This document shows, one piece after another, positions 1 through 8,047 of a stretch of 64,000 nt of DNA. Within the stretch, counting starts at the first letter, position 1; each line of letters starts with the position of its first letter. The stretch spans positions 32,587-96,586 of the forward strand of contig NZ_JACXIY010000030.1 of assembly GCF_014705655.1 (NCBI RefSeq), read 5' to 3'. The notes below the pieces were generated by a model that had not been told where the DNA came from, did not search any database, and saw only the letters and a program-made list of their open reading frames with translations. The DNA comes from Paenibacillus arenilitoris. GTDB lineage: Bacteria > Bacillota > Bacilli > Paenibacillales > Paenibacillaceae. A program made the position numbers and the translations under genes.

Positions 1-75
1 TTCGCAAAATCCAGTTATTCCGCGAAAAATCGCGAATTTCGCCTACTAAGAAACTTGAATGCCCGTATATTTAGG

Positions 76-104
76 TTGAACAGTATCGATGTTTGTGATA
101 CGAT
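76..104 (+). promoter_or_regulatory. Probable sigma-A promoter of rpmB
   Basis: TTGAAC at 76-81 and TACGAT at 99-104 are separated by exactly 17 bases and lie about 115 bases before the rpmB start. This fits a vegetative promoter. Nothing else is recognisable in the first 219 bases. Confidence 0.6.
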
Positions 105-219
105 ATTCAAGTGTGTTTATTTGCTATTTCGCTAATGAATGAAGTTTTCCTCACGCATAATGAAGCCGATGCATATGGAAACCGAAGCTGCTTCAGCAAT
201 ACTTAAAGGAGGTGTAGTC

Positions 220-408
220 ATGTCCCGCAAATGTTTTCTTACAGGCAAAGCGCCTGGCAAAGGTAACAACGTATCCCACGCTAACAACAAAACTCGTCGT
301 GCATGGGGCGTAAACGTGCAGAAGGTCCGCATCCTGGTTGACGGTAAGCCGAAACGGGTTTATGTCAGCGCGCGCGCACTGAAATCCGGTAAAGTTACCC
401 GCGTATAA
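220..408 (+). CDS. rpmB: 50S ribosomal protein L28
   Basis: The 62-residue product is L28 of the large ribosomal subunit. It starts MSRKCFLTGK, keeps the early SRKC...TGK pattern and ends KSGKVTRV, the normal length and shape for Bacillales. The ATG at 220 is chosen over an upstream in-frame ATG at 139 because a near-perfect AAAGGAGGTG ribosome binding site sits at 205-214, and L28 proteins begin here. It is alone on the plus strand, convergent with spoVM, with a shared terminator between them. Confidence 0.97.
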   Translation: MSRKCFLTGKAPGKGNNVSHANNKTRRAWGVNVQKVRILVDGKPKRVYVSARALKSGKVTRV

Positions 409-430
409 TGATGGCTTCAGCCATAGACAA

Positions 431-459
431 AAGCACCTGAGCGCTCAGGTGCTTTTTTT
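431..459. terminator. Bidirectional terminator between rpmB and spoVM
   Basis: A perfect stem of AGCACCTGAGC against GCTCAGGTGCT is followed by seven T on the plus strand and by TTTTG on the minus strand. It can end rpmB rightward and the spoVM transcript leftward. Confidence 0.85.
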
Positions 460-470
460 CATCGTTCACG

Positions 471-504
471 ACCCGCTGCCGCAGGGAGGCTTCCGGCAGC
501 GGGT
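471..504 (-). terminator. Hairpin directly after the spoVM stop
   Basis: Arms ACCCGCTGCCG and CGGCAGCGGGT (471-481 and 494-504) form an 11-bp stem next to the spoVM stop codon. There is no T run of its own, so it may stabilise the 3' end and act with the terminator at 431-459. Confidence 0.5.
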
Positions 505-585
505 CTAATTTTTTTGAAAGGTGTTCAAGATCGCTTTAACGAACCCGCCCAAAAACTTCGGGAGCTTTATCGTGTAAAATTTCAT
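505..585 (-). CDS. spoVM: Stage V sporulation protein M (26 residues)
   Basis: A 26-codon ORF encodes MKFYTIKLPKFLGGFVKAIL followed by NTFQKN. From memory, B. subtilis SpoVM has the same length, the same first 14 residues and an amphipathic-helix pattern, so the identity is firm. SpoVM binds the convex surface of the forespore membrane and anchors the coat ATPase SpoIVA. Pro9, which shapes the helix, is kept. GGAGGGATGAGGC precedes the ATG. The position between rpmB and rpe is the conserved one. The gene is too short for ordinary ORF callers. Confidence 0.95.
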   Translation of the reverse strand: MKFYTIKLPKFLGGFVKAILNTFQKN

Positions 586-650
586 GCCTCATCCCTCCTC
601 AGACACGCTCATCGAATTGAACCGTGGCAAGAACCTTCGCTTATGTAACC

Positions 651-680
651 ATCCTATGCGTTGCCGGTTCGTCCTATTCC
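651..680 (-). promoter_or_regulatory. Candidate sigma-E-like promoter of spoVM
   Basis: Read leftward, GGAATAGG (673-680) and CATAGGAT (651-658) are 14 bases apart, about 65 bases before spoVM. The -10 resembles the sigma-E consensus CATACAnT at six of eight positions and the -35 only partly. spoVM is a mother-cell gene in B. subtilis, so such a promoter is expected, but the match is weak. Confidence 0.3.
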
Positions 681-706
681 ATCGCGAGCGCGCCGCGAGG
701 CGCCTA

Positions 707-979
707 TTATCCCGCCGCCGGGAGCGGATTATCCCTTATGAACGCAACCATCGCGAAGATGACCGCGACTAGAAAATAGAAGAAGATGCCAAGCACGAAA
801 AACGTAATTCGAAGGCCGAGCGTCTCGAATCTGCGAAAAAACCGAATCCCTATGTATATGGCGAGCAGAGAGAAAATATACTTATAAATTTCGGTAAGCA
901 CCGAAAAGACGGCAAGCAGCGTCCCCGCCAGAAACGTATAGCCGAGCACCCAGAGCGTCGTTTTTACCTTCTCGTTCAT
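707..979 (-). CDS. Small three-helix membrane protein, unknown function
   Basis: A 90-residue protein with three predicted hydrophobic segments, at about residues 7-29, 32-46 and 55-80, split by the basic stretch RFFRRFE. It starts 11 bases after the rpe stop with GGGGAGAATCGG before the ATG, so it is probably translated from the rpe transcript. In B. subtilis thiN (thiamine pyrophosphokinase) occupies this place, but there is no resemblance. I recognise no family. Confidence 0.65.
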   Translation of the reverse strand: MNEKVKTTLWVLGYTFLAGTLLAVFSVLTEIYKYIFSLLAIYIGIRFFRRFETLGLRITFFVLGIFFYFLVAVIFAMVAFIRDNPLPAAG

Positions 980-990
980 CCGATTCTCCC

Positions 991-1635
991 CTACCGCAGC
1001 GCGGCGATCGCCGCGGCCCGGTCCTTCTCGGCGAATACGGCGTTGCCCGCCACGAGCACATCGGCGCCGGCTTCGCGGATCGATCCGGCGGTAGCCGGGT
1101 TGACGCCGCCGTCCACCTGCACATGCACGCCGGTCAGTCCCCGGGCGGCGAGCATGCCGCGCAGCTGGCGCAGCTTATCCAGCGAGTACGGAATAAACTT
1201 CTGGCCGCCGAAGCCCGGATTGACCGTCATAATGAGGACGAGGTCCAGATCGTGCAAGATCGGCTCGAGCGCCGAGACAGGCGTCGCCGGATTGATCGCT
1301 ACCCCGGCAGGAAGCCCTTTTTCCTTGATGTAATGCACGGTTCGGTGCAAATGCACGCAAGCCTCGGCGTGAACCGTGATCCGGTCGGCTCCGGCCGCGA
1401 TGTAATCGTCCAGCGACACCTCAGGCCGCTCGATCATCAAATGAACGTCGAAAGGCAGCCGGGTCGCCGGCCGCACGGCGGCGATGACCGGCGGTCCGAA
1501 CGTCAGGTTCGGCACGAAGCGGCCATCCATGACGTCAATATGGATCCAATCCGCTCCGGCCGCGTCCACCGCCTTAATCTCTTCCCCCAGCCGGGCAAAA
1601 TCCGCCGATAATATGGAAGGCGCGATAATCGTCAT
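991..1635 (-). CDS. rpe: Ribulose-phosphate 3-epimerase
   Basis: Interconverts ribulose-5-phosphate and xylulose-5-phosphate in the pentose phosphate pathway. The 214 residues form the usual TIM barrel. The sequence opens MTIIAPSILSADF and shows the metal and catalytic residues in HIDVMDGRFVPN, DVHLMIERPE, MTVNPGFGGQKF and QVDGGVN, all family signatures. GGAGG lies 11 bases before the ATG. It is separated from the rsgA stop by five bases, so both are in the long leftward operon. Length and motifs are normal. Confidence 0.95.
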   Translation of the reverse strand: MTIIAPSILSADFARLGEEIKAVDAAGADWIHIDVMDGRFVPNLTFGPPVIAAVRPATRLPFDVHLMIERPEVSLDDYIAAGADRITVHAEACVHLHRTVHYIKEKGLPAGVAINPATPVSALEPILHDLDLVLIMTVNPGFGGQKFIPYSLDKLRQLRGMLAARGLTGVHVQVDGGVNPATAGSIREAGADVLVAGNAVFAEKDRAAAIAALR

Positions 1636-1640
1636 AATGG

Positions 1641-2603
1641 TTAGTACCTCCGTTTTTTCTCTTTCAATTCCGCCAGGAACAAGATGTAATGGTCGTATCG
1701 GCTTTGCTCCAGCTTGCCGGCTTCCAGCGCCGCGAGGACGGCGCAGCCCGGCTCATGCACATGCGTGCAGCCCCTGAACTTGCAGTCGGGCGAGAGCTCG
1801 CGCATTTCGACGAATCCGTATGCCAAGTCCTCGATGCCCAGCTCCGCGAAGTCAAGCTGGCTGAAGCCCGGCGTGTCCGCCACCAGCCCGCCGCCGATCT
1901 CGATCAGCTCGACGTGCCGGGTCGTATGCTTGCCCCGTCCGAGCCGGTTGCTGATTTCGTTCGTTTCGAGCGTAAGGCCCGGCACGATCGCGTTGAGCAG
2001 CGAGGACTTGCCTACGCCGGACTGGCCCGCGAATACGGCCAGATGGCCGGCCAGCCTTTCCTGCAGCGGTTCGATCCCTTCGCCGAGGCGGGAGCTCGTC
2101 CCGTACACCTCGTATCCGAGAGGCCGATATATACGAGTAACGGAGGCGGCCGCAGCCTGCGCCTCCTCCGTCTCCATCCCTTCCTTCTCCAAATCCCGCT
2201 TGCTGAGGCAGAGCACCGCCGGAATGCCGGCGTGCTCGATATGGACGAGAAACTTATCGAGAAGCTGCAGGTTAAGCGCCGGCTCCGTCACCGAGAAGAC
2301 GAGGATCGCCAGATCGATGTTCGCGACCGGCGGACGGATCAGCTCCGAGGAGCGGGGCAAAATCTCCTCGACCGTTCCTTCCCCGTTCTCCGTCAGACTG
2401 AACGTCACCTCGTCGCCGACGAGCGGAGAGATGCCTCTTTTCTTGAAGATGCCACGGGCGCGGCATTGAATCGTCGCCGCGTCTGGGGCGGCATGCTCGG
2501 GCTTCACGTAATAATAGCCGCTCAGCGCCTTGACGATCGTCCCTCTGAGCTTTTCGGCGCCGCTGCTACTGCTGCTGCTGCTGTTCTTCGTCTGTTTCCT
2601 CAT
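1641..2603 (-). CDS. rsgA: Ribosome small-subunit-dependent GTPase A
   Basis: A circularly permuted GTPase that checks 30S assembly. The order is an OB fold (KLRGTIVKALSGYYYVK), then G4 (LSKRD), the Walker A GQSGVGKSS, the DTPGF switch and a C-terminal zinc knuckle with CKFRGCTHVHEPGC. The ATG at 2603 gives 320 residues and has GGAGG 12 bases upstream. It begins inside the last 38 bases of prkC, so its first residues include a serine run encoded by the CAG repeat that encodes glutamines in prkC. The N-terminal tail is about 15-20 residues longer than in B. subtilis CpgA. PrkC phosphorylates RsgA in B. subtilis. Confidence 0.93.
   Translation of the reverse strand: MRKQTKNSSSSSSSGAEKLRGTIVKALSGYYYVKPEHAAPDAATIQCRARGIFKKRGISPLVGDEVTFSLTENGEGTVEEILPRSSELIRPPVANIDLAILVFSVTEPALNLQLLDKFLVHIEHAGIPAVLCLSKRDLEKEGMETEEAQAAAASVTRIYRPLGYEVYGTSSRLGEGIEPLQERLAGHLAVFAGQSGVGKSSLLNAIVPGLTLETNEISNRLGRGKHTTRHVELIEIGGGLVADTPGFSQLDFAELGIEDLAYGFVEMRELSPDCKFRGCTHVHEPGCAVLAALEAGKLEQSRYDHYILFLAELKEKKRRY
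2562..2583. repeat. CTG/CAG trinucleotide repeat spanning prkC end and rsgA start
   Basis: A short run of CTG units (CAG on the coding strand) with one interrupting CTA. It encodes the Gln5 tail of PrkC in one frame and the Ser7 tract of RsgA in the other. The TAG stop of prkC is formed by the interruption. Slippage here would change the prkC C-terminus and the rsgA N-terminus together. Confidence 0.7.
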
Positions 2604-4668
2604 CGCTATCGTCAACCTCCGCTTGTGTCTGTTCCCCGTCAGGCGGCGCGTCATCCCCCGGTATGGTCACGGTGGATGAGTCCGAGCCTTGCGCAAGCTC
2701 ATCGTAAGTTATGGTTTTTCGATCGATGAACTGGTTGTCGCGGTATACGACGACGCTTGCCTCCGATTCCGGCGCGACGACCACCGTTACGGGGAAGGTT
2801 TGCGTGCCTGTAATTTGCCTTTTGCCCCACTCGATATCGTCTCCGCGCGCATCCGTATAGACGATCCGGACCTCGCTCGTTTTGCCTGCTTCCGCGGGAG
2901 AGATGACGATATTGAACTGATGCTCCTTCGCGTCGGCCGGCGGCCCCGAGCTGACCCGGAGCGAGATTTTCGCCCCTTTGGCCACTTTATCGTTCGGATT
3001 GTAAGGATCCTGGCTAATGACGAAATCCTTCTGATGCAGGTAGCTTGGTTCGTACAAAATATCGGCGTCCTCGAGCACGAGCTCGTTGGCTTTGATCAAA
3101 TCCTTCGCCTCGGTGAGGCTCGTGCCGATCAGGTTCGGCATCGGAACCGTTTCCCGCCCTTTGCTGACCATGAACGTGATCTCGAACGATTCCGGGTTGA
3201 ATTCCTCGCCCCCGTTCGGCGTCTGCTGCAGAATCGTGTCCGGCTCCTTCTCGCTGAATACCGGATCGACGGTAATTTGCTTCTCCGTTATGCCGAGGGC
3301 GCCAAGCTCGTCGATCGCCGATTGCAGCGTCTTCCCGACGTAATCCTTCAGCTCCTCCAGCTCCGGGCCGTCGCTGACCGTCAGCTCGATGAGCGAGCCT
3401 TCCTTCACCCGCATGTTCGACTTCGTCTGGCTGATAACCTGATCCTTCGGGATTTCCTTGTTATGCTCGCGGGTGACCGGATCCTGTACCTTAAGCCCGG
3501 CCGCCTCGATCATCTGTCGAGCTTCGGCCTCCGGCTTGCCGACGACGGAAGGCACTTCCACCTCGGCGACGTCAAGCTTGCCCAGCAGCCAGATGAAGCC
3601 CCAAATAATAAGAGCCAGCAACACAAGCGTAACGCCGACGACGGTCAGCGGCTTCTTCCAGCCGCCATTCGCGCGCGGCTTCGGACCGTCTTCCTCCTCC
3701 TCGGCCGCCGCGCCGGATACGACGGCCTGCTCGGCGCGTTCCGGAACGGGAGAAGTCTCCTGCCGGACATCGCCCCGGATAGCCGGCATGACGCGTGTCT
3801 CTTCCATGTCGTTAACGGCGTTAAACGTAATTTTCGGTTCGTTTATCCGATCCGGTCGAAGGCAGCCGTCCAAATCCGCCTGCATTTCGTGGGCGGAATG
3901 GTAGCGCTCGTTCATGTTTTTGCGCATCGCCTTAAGAATGATGTTCTCTACGCTTTGCGGAATATGAGGATTCACGACGCGAGGCTCCTCGAAGTTTTCC
4001 TGCAAATGCTTGAGCGCGACGCTGATCGGGCTCTCGCCGAGAAACGGCAGCTTCCCCGTGAGCATCTGGTAAAGGACGATGCCGAGCGAATACAAATCCG
4101 ACTTTTCCCCGGTATTGATCCCCTTGGCGTGCTCCGGCGAGAAATAATGGACCGAGCCGATAACCGAGCCGGTTTGCGTAATCGTAGACGAGGTTACCGC
4201 GCGGGCGATGCCGAAATCGGTTACCTTGACGCGCCCGTTCTTGCCGATCAGAATGTTATGCGGCTTAATGTCGCGATGGATAATATGATTTTGGTGCGCG
4301 TGGTCCAGCGCGTCGGCGATTTGCATGGCTATGCGAACCGCTTCGTCGGCCTGGAGCGGCGCGCGCTCCTGTATGATTTCATTTAAATTATGGCCTTCAA
4401 CGTACTCCATCACGATATAATGCGTATCGTCCTCTTGTCCTACGTCGTAGATGCTGACGACGTTCGGATGAGACAGCGCGGCCGCCGACTGCGCTTCCCG
4501 GCGAAAGCGGCGGATAAATTCCTCGTCGTTGACGAATTGCTGACGCAGCACCTTGACCGCGACGTTCCGGTTAAGCAGCACGTCATGCGCTTTGTAGACA
4601 AGCGCCATTCCCCCGCCGCCGATTCGCGTCAGTATTTCGTAGCGTCCGCCCAAATCGTGTCCGATCAT
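2566..4668 (-). CDS. prkC: Serine/threonine protein kinase PrkC with PASTA repeats
   Basis: A 700-residue membrane kinase that senses muropeptides outside the cell. The N-terminal eukaryotic-type kinase domain (about 1-270) has a glycine loop, Lys39 of VAVK, HRDIKPHN at 131-138 and DFG at 151-153. An acidic juxtamembrane linker precedes one transmembrane helix (about 350-372), then three PASTA repeats, a further beta-rich segment and an acidic tail ending in five Gln. The ATG at 4668 has GGGAGGTGTGACGGAT before it, and a longer in-frame reading lies inside prpC. It follows prpC by five bases, the usual kinase-phosphatase pair. Confidence 0.95.
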   Translation of the reverse strand: MIGHDLGGRYEILTRIGGGGMALVYKAHDVLLNRNVAVKVLRQQFVNDEEFIRRFRREAQSAAALSHPNVVSIYDVGQEDDTHYIVMEYVEGHNLNEIIQERAPLQADEAVRIAMQIADALDHAHQNHIIHRDIKPHNILIGKNGRVKVTDFGIARAVTSSTITQTGSVIGSVHYFSPEHAKGINTGEKSDLYSLGIVLYQMLTGKLPFLGESPISVALKHLQENFEEPRVVNPHIPQSVENIILKAMRKNMNERYHSAHEMQADLDGCLRPDRINEPKITFNAVNDMEETRVMPAIRGDVRQETSPVPERAEQAVVSGAAAEEEEDGPKPRANGGWKKPLTVVGVTLVLLALIIWGFIWLLGKLDVAEVEVPSVVGKPEAEARQMIEAAGLKVQDPVTREHNKEIPKDQVISQTKSNMRVKEGSLIELTVSDGPELEELKDYVGKTLQSAIDELGALGITEKQITVDPVFSEKEPDTILQQTPNGGEEFNPESFEITFMVSKGRETVPMPNLIGTSLTEAKDLIKANELVLEDADILYEPSYLHQKDFVISQDPYNPNDKVAKGAKISLRVSSGPPADAKEHQFNIVISPAEAGKTSEVRIVYTDARGDDIEWGKRQITGTQTFPVTVVVAPESEASVVVYRDNQFIDRKTITYDELAQGSDSSTVTIPGDDAPPDGEQTQAEVDDSDEETDEEQQQQQ

Positions 4669-4673
4669 ATCCG

Positions 4674-5438
4674 TCACACCTCCCGATCCGTGCCGGCCGC
4701 CTCTTCCTGCAGGAGCACGACCGTAATATTGTCGTCCCCGCCGGCATCCAGGGCTAGCTGAATAAGATGATCGGCCTTCGCTTCCGGCTCCAGCGTCTCC
4801 GATGCGACCGTCTCCAGCATCTGCTGTTCGGTGACCATATTGGACAGGCCGTCGCTGCACAGCAGCAGCACGTCCCGCGGCGACCAGTCGACCGACAGGA
4901 CGTCCACGTCGACATGCGCGTCCGTCCCGACGGCGCGGGTAATGACGTTGCGCCGCGGGTGGTGGGCCGCTTCCTCCGCGCTGAGCTGCCCGGACTTGAA
5001 CAGTTCGTTCACAAGCGTATGATCGTCGGTCAGCTGCGTAATGACGCCCTCCGCGATTTTATAAGCCCGGCTGTCGCCGACATGCCCGATGATGGCATTG
5101 TCCTGCTTCACCAACGCGGCCACGATCGTCGTGCCCATATTATGGTAGAGCTCGTTGCGAGAAGCGAGCTCGTACACGGCTTCGTTCGCCTGCGAAATCG
5201 CCTGCCGGATAAGCATCTTGCCCTCCTGCAGCGACAAGTCCGCCTTCGCCGCGCTCTGCTCCAGCATGCTGCGGAAAGCGTCCACCGCCATGCGGCTGGC
5301 CACGTCGCCCGCTTGATGGCCGCCCATGCCGTCCGCGACGATGGCGAGCGTCACCCCGTTGTCAAGCTGGCCGATCCAAGATTGGTCTTCGTTGACGTGA
5401 CGCCCCAATCCGATATCCGTTCGGTTTGCCGTTATCAA
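4674..5438 (-). CDS. prpC: PP2C-type protein phosphatase PrpC
   Basis: Removes phosphate from targets of PrkC and from the kinase itself. The 254 residues show the PP2C metal-binding set: RHVNEDQ near residue 17, VADGMGGHQAGD, GHVGDSRAY, LCSDGLSNM and GGDDNITVVLL. The start is TTG at 5438. It has GAGGTG upstream, and family members begin with an ITAN/LTAL-like stretch at this point. The upstream ATG is out of frame and stops after three codons. It begins seven bases after rlmN. Confidence 0.94.
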   Translation of the reverse strand: MITANRTDIGLGRHVNEDQSWIGQLDNGVTLAIVADGMGGHQAGDVASRMAVDAFRSMLEQSAAKADLSLQEGKMLIRQAISQANEAVYELASRNELYHNMGTTIVAALVKQDNAIIGHVGDSRAYKIAEGVITQLTDDHTLVNELFKSGQLSAEEAAHHPRRNVITRAVGTDAHVDVDVLSVDWSPRDVLLLCSDGLSNMVTEQQMLETVASETLEPEAKADHLIQLALDAGGDDNITVVLLQEEAAGTDREV

Positions 5439-5445
5439 TCCGTCA

Positions 5446-6492
5446 TCACCTCGCCGTGGACTCCATATGTTTCGCCCTCAATTGACCGCAGGCCGCCGCG
5501 ATGTCGTGCCCTTGCTCCCTGCGGATGGTCACGCTGATTTTGCCCCGCTCCAGCACCCGCTGGAATTCGAAAATATCCTCGCGCGGCGTACGCACGTAAT
5601 TGCGCTCCGGCACGTGATTGACCGGAATGAGATTGACGTGGCAAAGCATGCCCTGCAGCACCTCCGCCAGCTCCTGCGCGTGCTCAGGACGGTCGTTCAC
5701 GCCTCCGATCAAGGCGTATTCGAACGTGATTCGGCGTCCCGTCTTCGCGATGTAATGGCGGCAAGCCGCCATGACGTCCTCGAACGGGAACCGGCGGTTG
5801 ACCGGCATCAGCTTCGAGCGGAGCGCGTCGTTCGGCGCGTGGATCGACAGCGCCAGGTTGATTTGCGTATTCTCGTCCGCGAATTTGTACATGCTCGGAA
5901 CGATGCCGCTTGTCGATACGGTAATATGGCGCTGGCCGATGTTCAGCCCCTTCTCGTGAATCATCAGGCGAAGGAAGGTCATCGTCGCGTCGTAGTTCTC
6001 GAACGGCTCGCCGGAGCCCATAATGACGATGCTCGATACGCGCTCGCCCGTCGCGTCCAGCATTTGCTGCGCGGTAACGACCTGGGCGACGATCTCGCCC
6101 GCCGTCAAATTCCGCTTCAGCCCGCCGAGCGTCGACGCGCAAAACGTGCAGCCGATCCGGCAGCCGACCTGCGTCGTTACGCAGATGCTGTTGCCGTAAT
6201 TGTGGCGCATAATGACGGTTTCGATCGCGTGCGAGTCGTGGAGGCCGAACAAAAACTTGACCGTGCCGTCCTTGGATTCGAATCTCGTAATCTCGTTCAG
6301 CGTCAGGATGGAATAATGCTCATCCAGCTTCTCGCGGAGCGATTTCGGCAGGTTGGACATATCCTCGAAGCTCTTCACGCGCTTCACGTAGAGCCAGTCG
6401 AACAGCTGCCCGCCGCGGAAGACCGGCTCGCCGTTCTCCTTCATCCACTCTTGGAGCTGCTCGAGCGTATAGTCGTATATACATGGTTTCAT
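5446..6492 (-). CDS. rlmN: 23S rRNA/tRNA (adenine-C2)-methyltransferase
   Basis: A radical-SAM enzyme that methylates A2503 of 23S rRNA and A37 of some tRNAs. The 348 residues carry the CxxxCxxC cluster motif as CRIGCTFC, the SGEPF SAM motif, and the C-terminal cysteine in DIAAACGQ that holds the methyl intermediate. AGGTGTGATGAA precedes the ATG. A 100-base gap to rsmB holds its own likely promoter, so it can start the rlmN-prpC-prkC-rsgA-rpe unit. Confidence 0.95.
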   Translation of the reverse strand: MKPCIYDYTLEQLQEWMKENGEPVFRGGQLFDWLYVKRVKSFEDMSNLPKSLREKLDEHYSILTLNEITRFESKDGTVKFLFGLHDSHAIETVIMRHNYGNSICVTTQVGCRIGCTFCASTLGGLKRNLTAGEIVAQVVTAQQMLDATGERVSSIVIMGSGEPFENYDATMTFLRLMIHEKGLNIGQRHITVSTSGIVPSMYKFADENTQINLALSIHAPNDALRSKLMPVNRRFPFEDVMAACRHYIAKTGRRITFEYALIGGVNDRPEHAQELAEVLQGMLCHVNLIPVNHVPERNYVRTPREDIFEFQRVLERGKISVTIRREQGHDIAAACGQLRAKHMESTAR

Positions 6493-6554
6493 TTCATCAC
6501 ACCTGTACCTTAAAGTAAGGCGGCATCTGTCATTCTATGCGCCGCCATCGATTT

Positions 6555-6563
6555 ATTTTACCA
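6555..6563 (-). promoter_or_regulatory. Extended -10 promoter element before rlmN
   Basis: Read leftward, TGGTAAAAT is an extended -10 (TGn plus TAAAAT) about 65 bases before rlmN, with no convincing -35. Just downstream, GGCGGC and GCCGCC arms about 16 bases apart could fold in the leader. This is the only gap over 60 bases between rsmB and rsgA. Confidence 0.4.
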
Positions 6564-6592
6564 CAAACGACCATCGCGAGCCATAAGCCCCG

Positions 6593-8047
6593 CTACCGGC
6601 GCCTTACCATGCGGGCGATGTAGAAGCCGTCGCTGCCGAAATGCTGCGGCAGCAGCTGCGCCTGGCCGTCGAAGCACTCGCCTAACGCTCCCGCGCCTTT
6701 AAGCTTCTCCACGATTTCCTCCGGCCAATCGGCGCTCAGCTCGAACTCGGGATGCTCGGCCAAAAACCGGGCCACCTGCGCCTCGTTCTCCTCCCGCTCG
6801 ATCGTGCAGGTGCTGTATACGAGCGTTCCGCCCGTCCGGACGAGGACGCATGCCGCTTCCAGCAGCCGCCGCTGCAACGCCGCGATCTCCGCAACGTCGC
6901 CCGCGGTTTTGTTCCATTTGATTTCCGGCTTGCGGCGGATGACGCCGAAGCCCGAGCATGGCGCGTCGAGCAATACGGCGTCCATCGATTCCGGCTTGAA
7001 TCTCTCGCCTAACGCCGCCGCGTCACCGGTTATCGCCTCGACGTTCCGCAGCCCCAGCCGCTCCGTCTGGGCTGCGATCAGCTCCCTCTTATGCGGATGG
7101 ACGTCGTTCGCCCACACTTTGCCCTTGCCGCCCATCAGTTCGCCCAGGTGCGTGCTCTTGCCGCCCGGAGCCGCGCAGCAATCGAGCACCTGCATGCCGG
7201 ACGCCGGCGCCACGACTTCGGCAACGAGCATCGAGCTCTCGTCCTGCATCGACCATAGCCCGTCGCGGAAGCCGTCCGCCTCGGCCAGGTTGCCGCCGCG
7301 GCTTACGATAATGCCCGCCGGAGCGACCGCCGACGCCTCGGCGTCGCAGCCGGCCAAGCGCAATCGCTCAAGCAGCGCTTCCCGGCCAAGCCTCAGCGCG
7401 TTCGTCCGGATGCTCGCCTTCGGCGGCTCGTTGCCGGCCTCGCATATCGCCTCGGCCGTCTCCGCCCCGTACGCTTCCGCCCATCGTCTCACCAGCCACT
7501 CGGGATAAGAGTGCCTGAGCGCGATTTGAACGATCGGATCCTCGTGCGAGATGGCCGGAATGCTAAGACCGGCCCGCTCCCGGTTCACGCTGCGCAGCAC
7601 GCCGTTCACCATGCCGGCAATGCCCGCGTGGCCCCGTTTCTTCGCGATCGTTACCGCCTCGTTCACGGCCGCGTGCGGCGGGATCCGGTCCAGGAACAGC
7701 AGCTGGTAAGCGCTTAGGCGCAGCAGCTGGAGCACCCACGGCTCTAGCTTATGTAATCCTTTCGAGACGAACCGGCCAAGCCAATGGTCCAGCGTCGCCT
7801 GCCGCTGGATCGTGCCGTATACGAGCTCGGTTGCGAGTCCCGCGTCGGCCCGCTGAAGTCCCGCTTCCTGAAGCGCGCGATTCAGCTGCAGGTTGCTGTA
7901 GGCGCCCGTCTCCGCCACCTTCGTCAGCGTATCCATCGCCAGCTCGCGCGGCGACTTCGATTTGCCAGGCGCCTGCTGCCGCATCTGGCCGACACGGCCT
8001 CCCGGCTTCGCGCCGCCGCGCGGCCGCTTCGGACCGCCAGCCGTCAT
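6593..8047 (-). CDS. rsmB: 16S rRNA (cytosine-967-C5)-methyltransferase
   Basis: Methylates C967 of 16S rRNA. The 484 residues comprise a basic leader (about 1-30), a NusB-like RNA-binding domain to about 170, and a Rossmann methyltransferase domain with DCCAAPGGKSTHL for SAM, DAPCSGFG (motif IV Cys) and YSTCTIEREENE (catalytic Cys). GGAGGTGCCGT lies before the ATG. It overlaps the fmt stop by four bases (ATGA), which indicates translational coupling. The lysine- and glycine-rich N-terminus is longer than in many homologues. Confidence 0.94.
   Translation of the reverse strand: MTAGGPKRPRGGAKPGGRVGQMRQQAPGKSKSPRELAMDTLTKVAETGAYSNLQLNRALQEAGLQRADAGLATELVYGTIQRQATLDHWLGRFVSKGLHKLEPWVLQLLRLSAYQLLFLDRIPPHAAVNEAVTIAKKRGHAGIAGMVNGVLRSVNRERAGLSIPAISHEDPIVQIALRHSYPEWLVRRWAEAYGAETAEAICEAGNEPPKASIRTNALRLGREALLERLRLAGCDAEASAVAPAGIIVSRGGNLAEADGFRDGLWSMQDESSMLVAEVVAPASGMQVLDCCAAPGGKSTHLGELMGGKGKVWANDVHPHKRELIAAQTERLGLRNVEAITGDAAALGERFKPESMDAVLLDAPCSGFGVIRRKPEIKWNKTAGDVAEIAALQRRLLEAACVLVRTGGTLVYSTCTIEREENEAQVARFLAEHPEFELSADWPEEIVEKLKGAGALGECFDGQAQLLPQHFGSDGFYIARMVRRR

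Noticed and set aside
2689..4386. Antisense ORF of 565 codons opposite prkC
   Set aside because: Shadow of the kinase gene, composed of Arg, Asp and Leu runs without a domain.
4669..4860. N-terminal extension of prkC
   Set aside because: It is a low-complexity Arg/Gly stretch inside prpC. A good ribosome site lies at the ATG at 4668.
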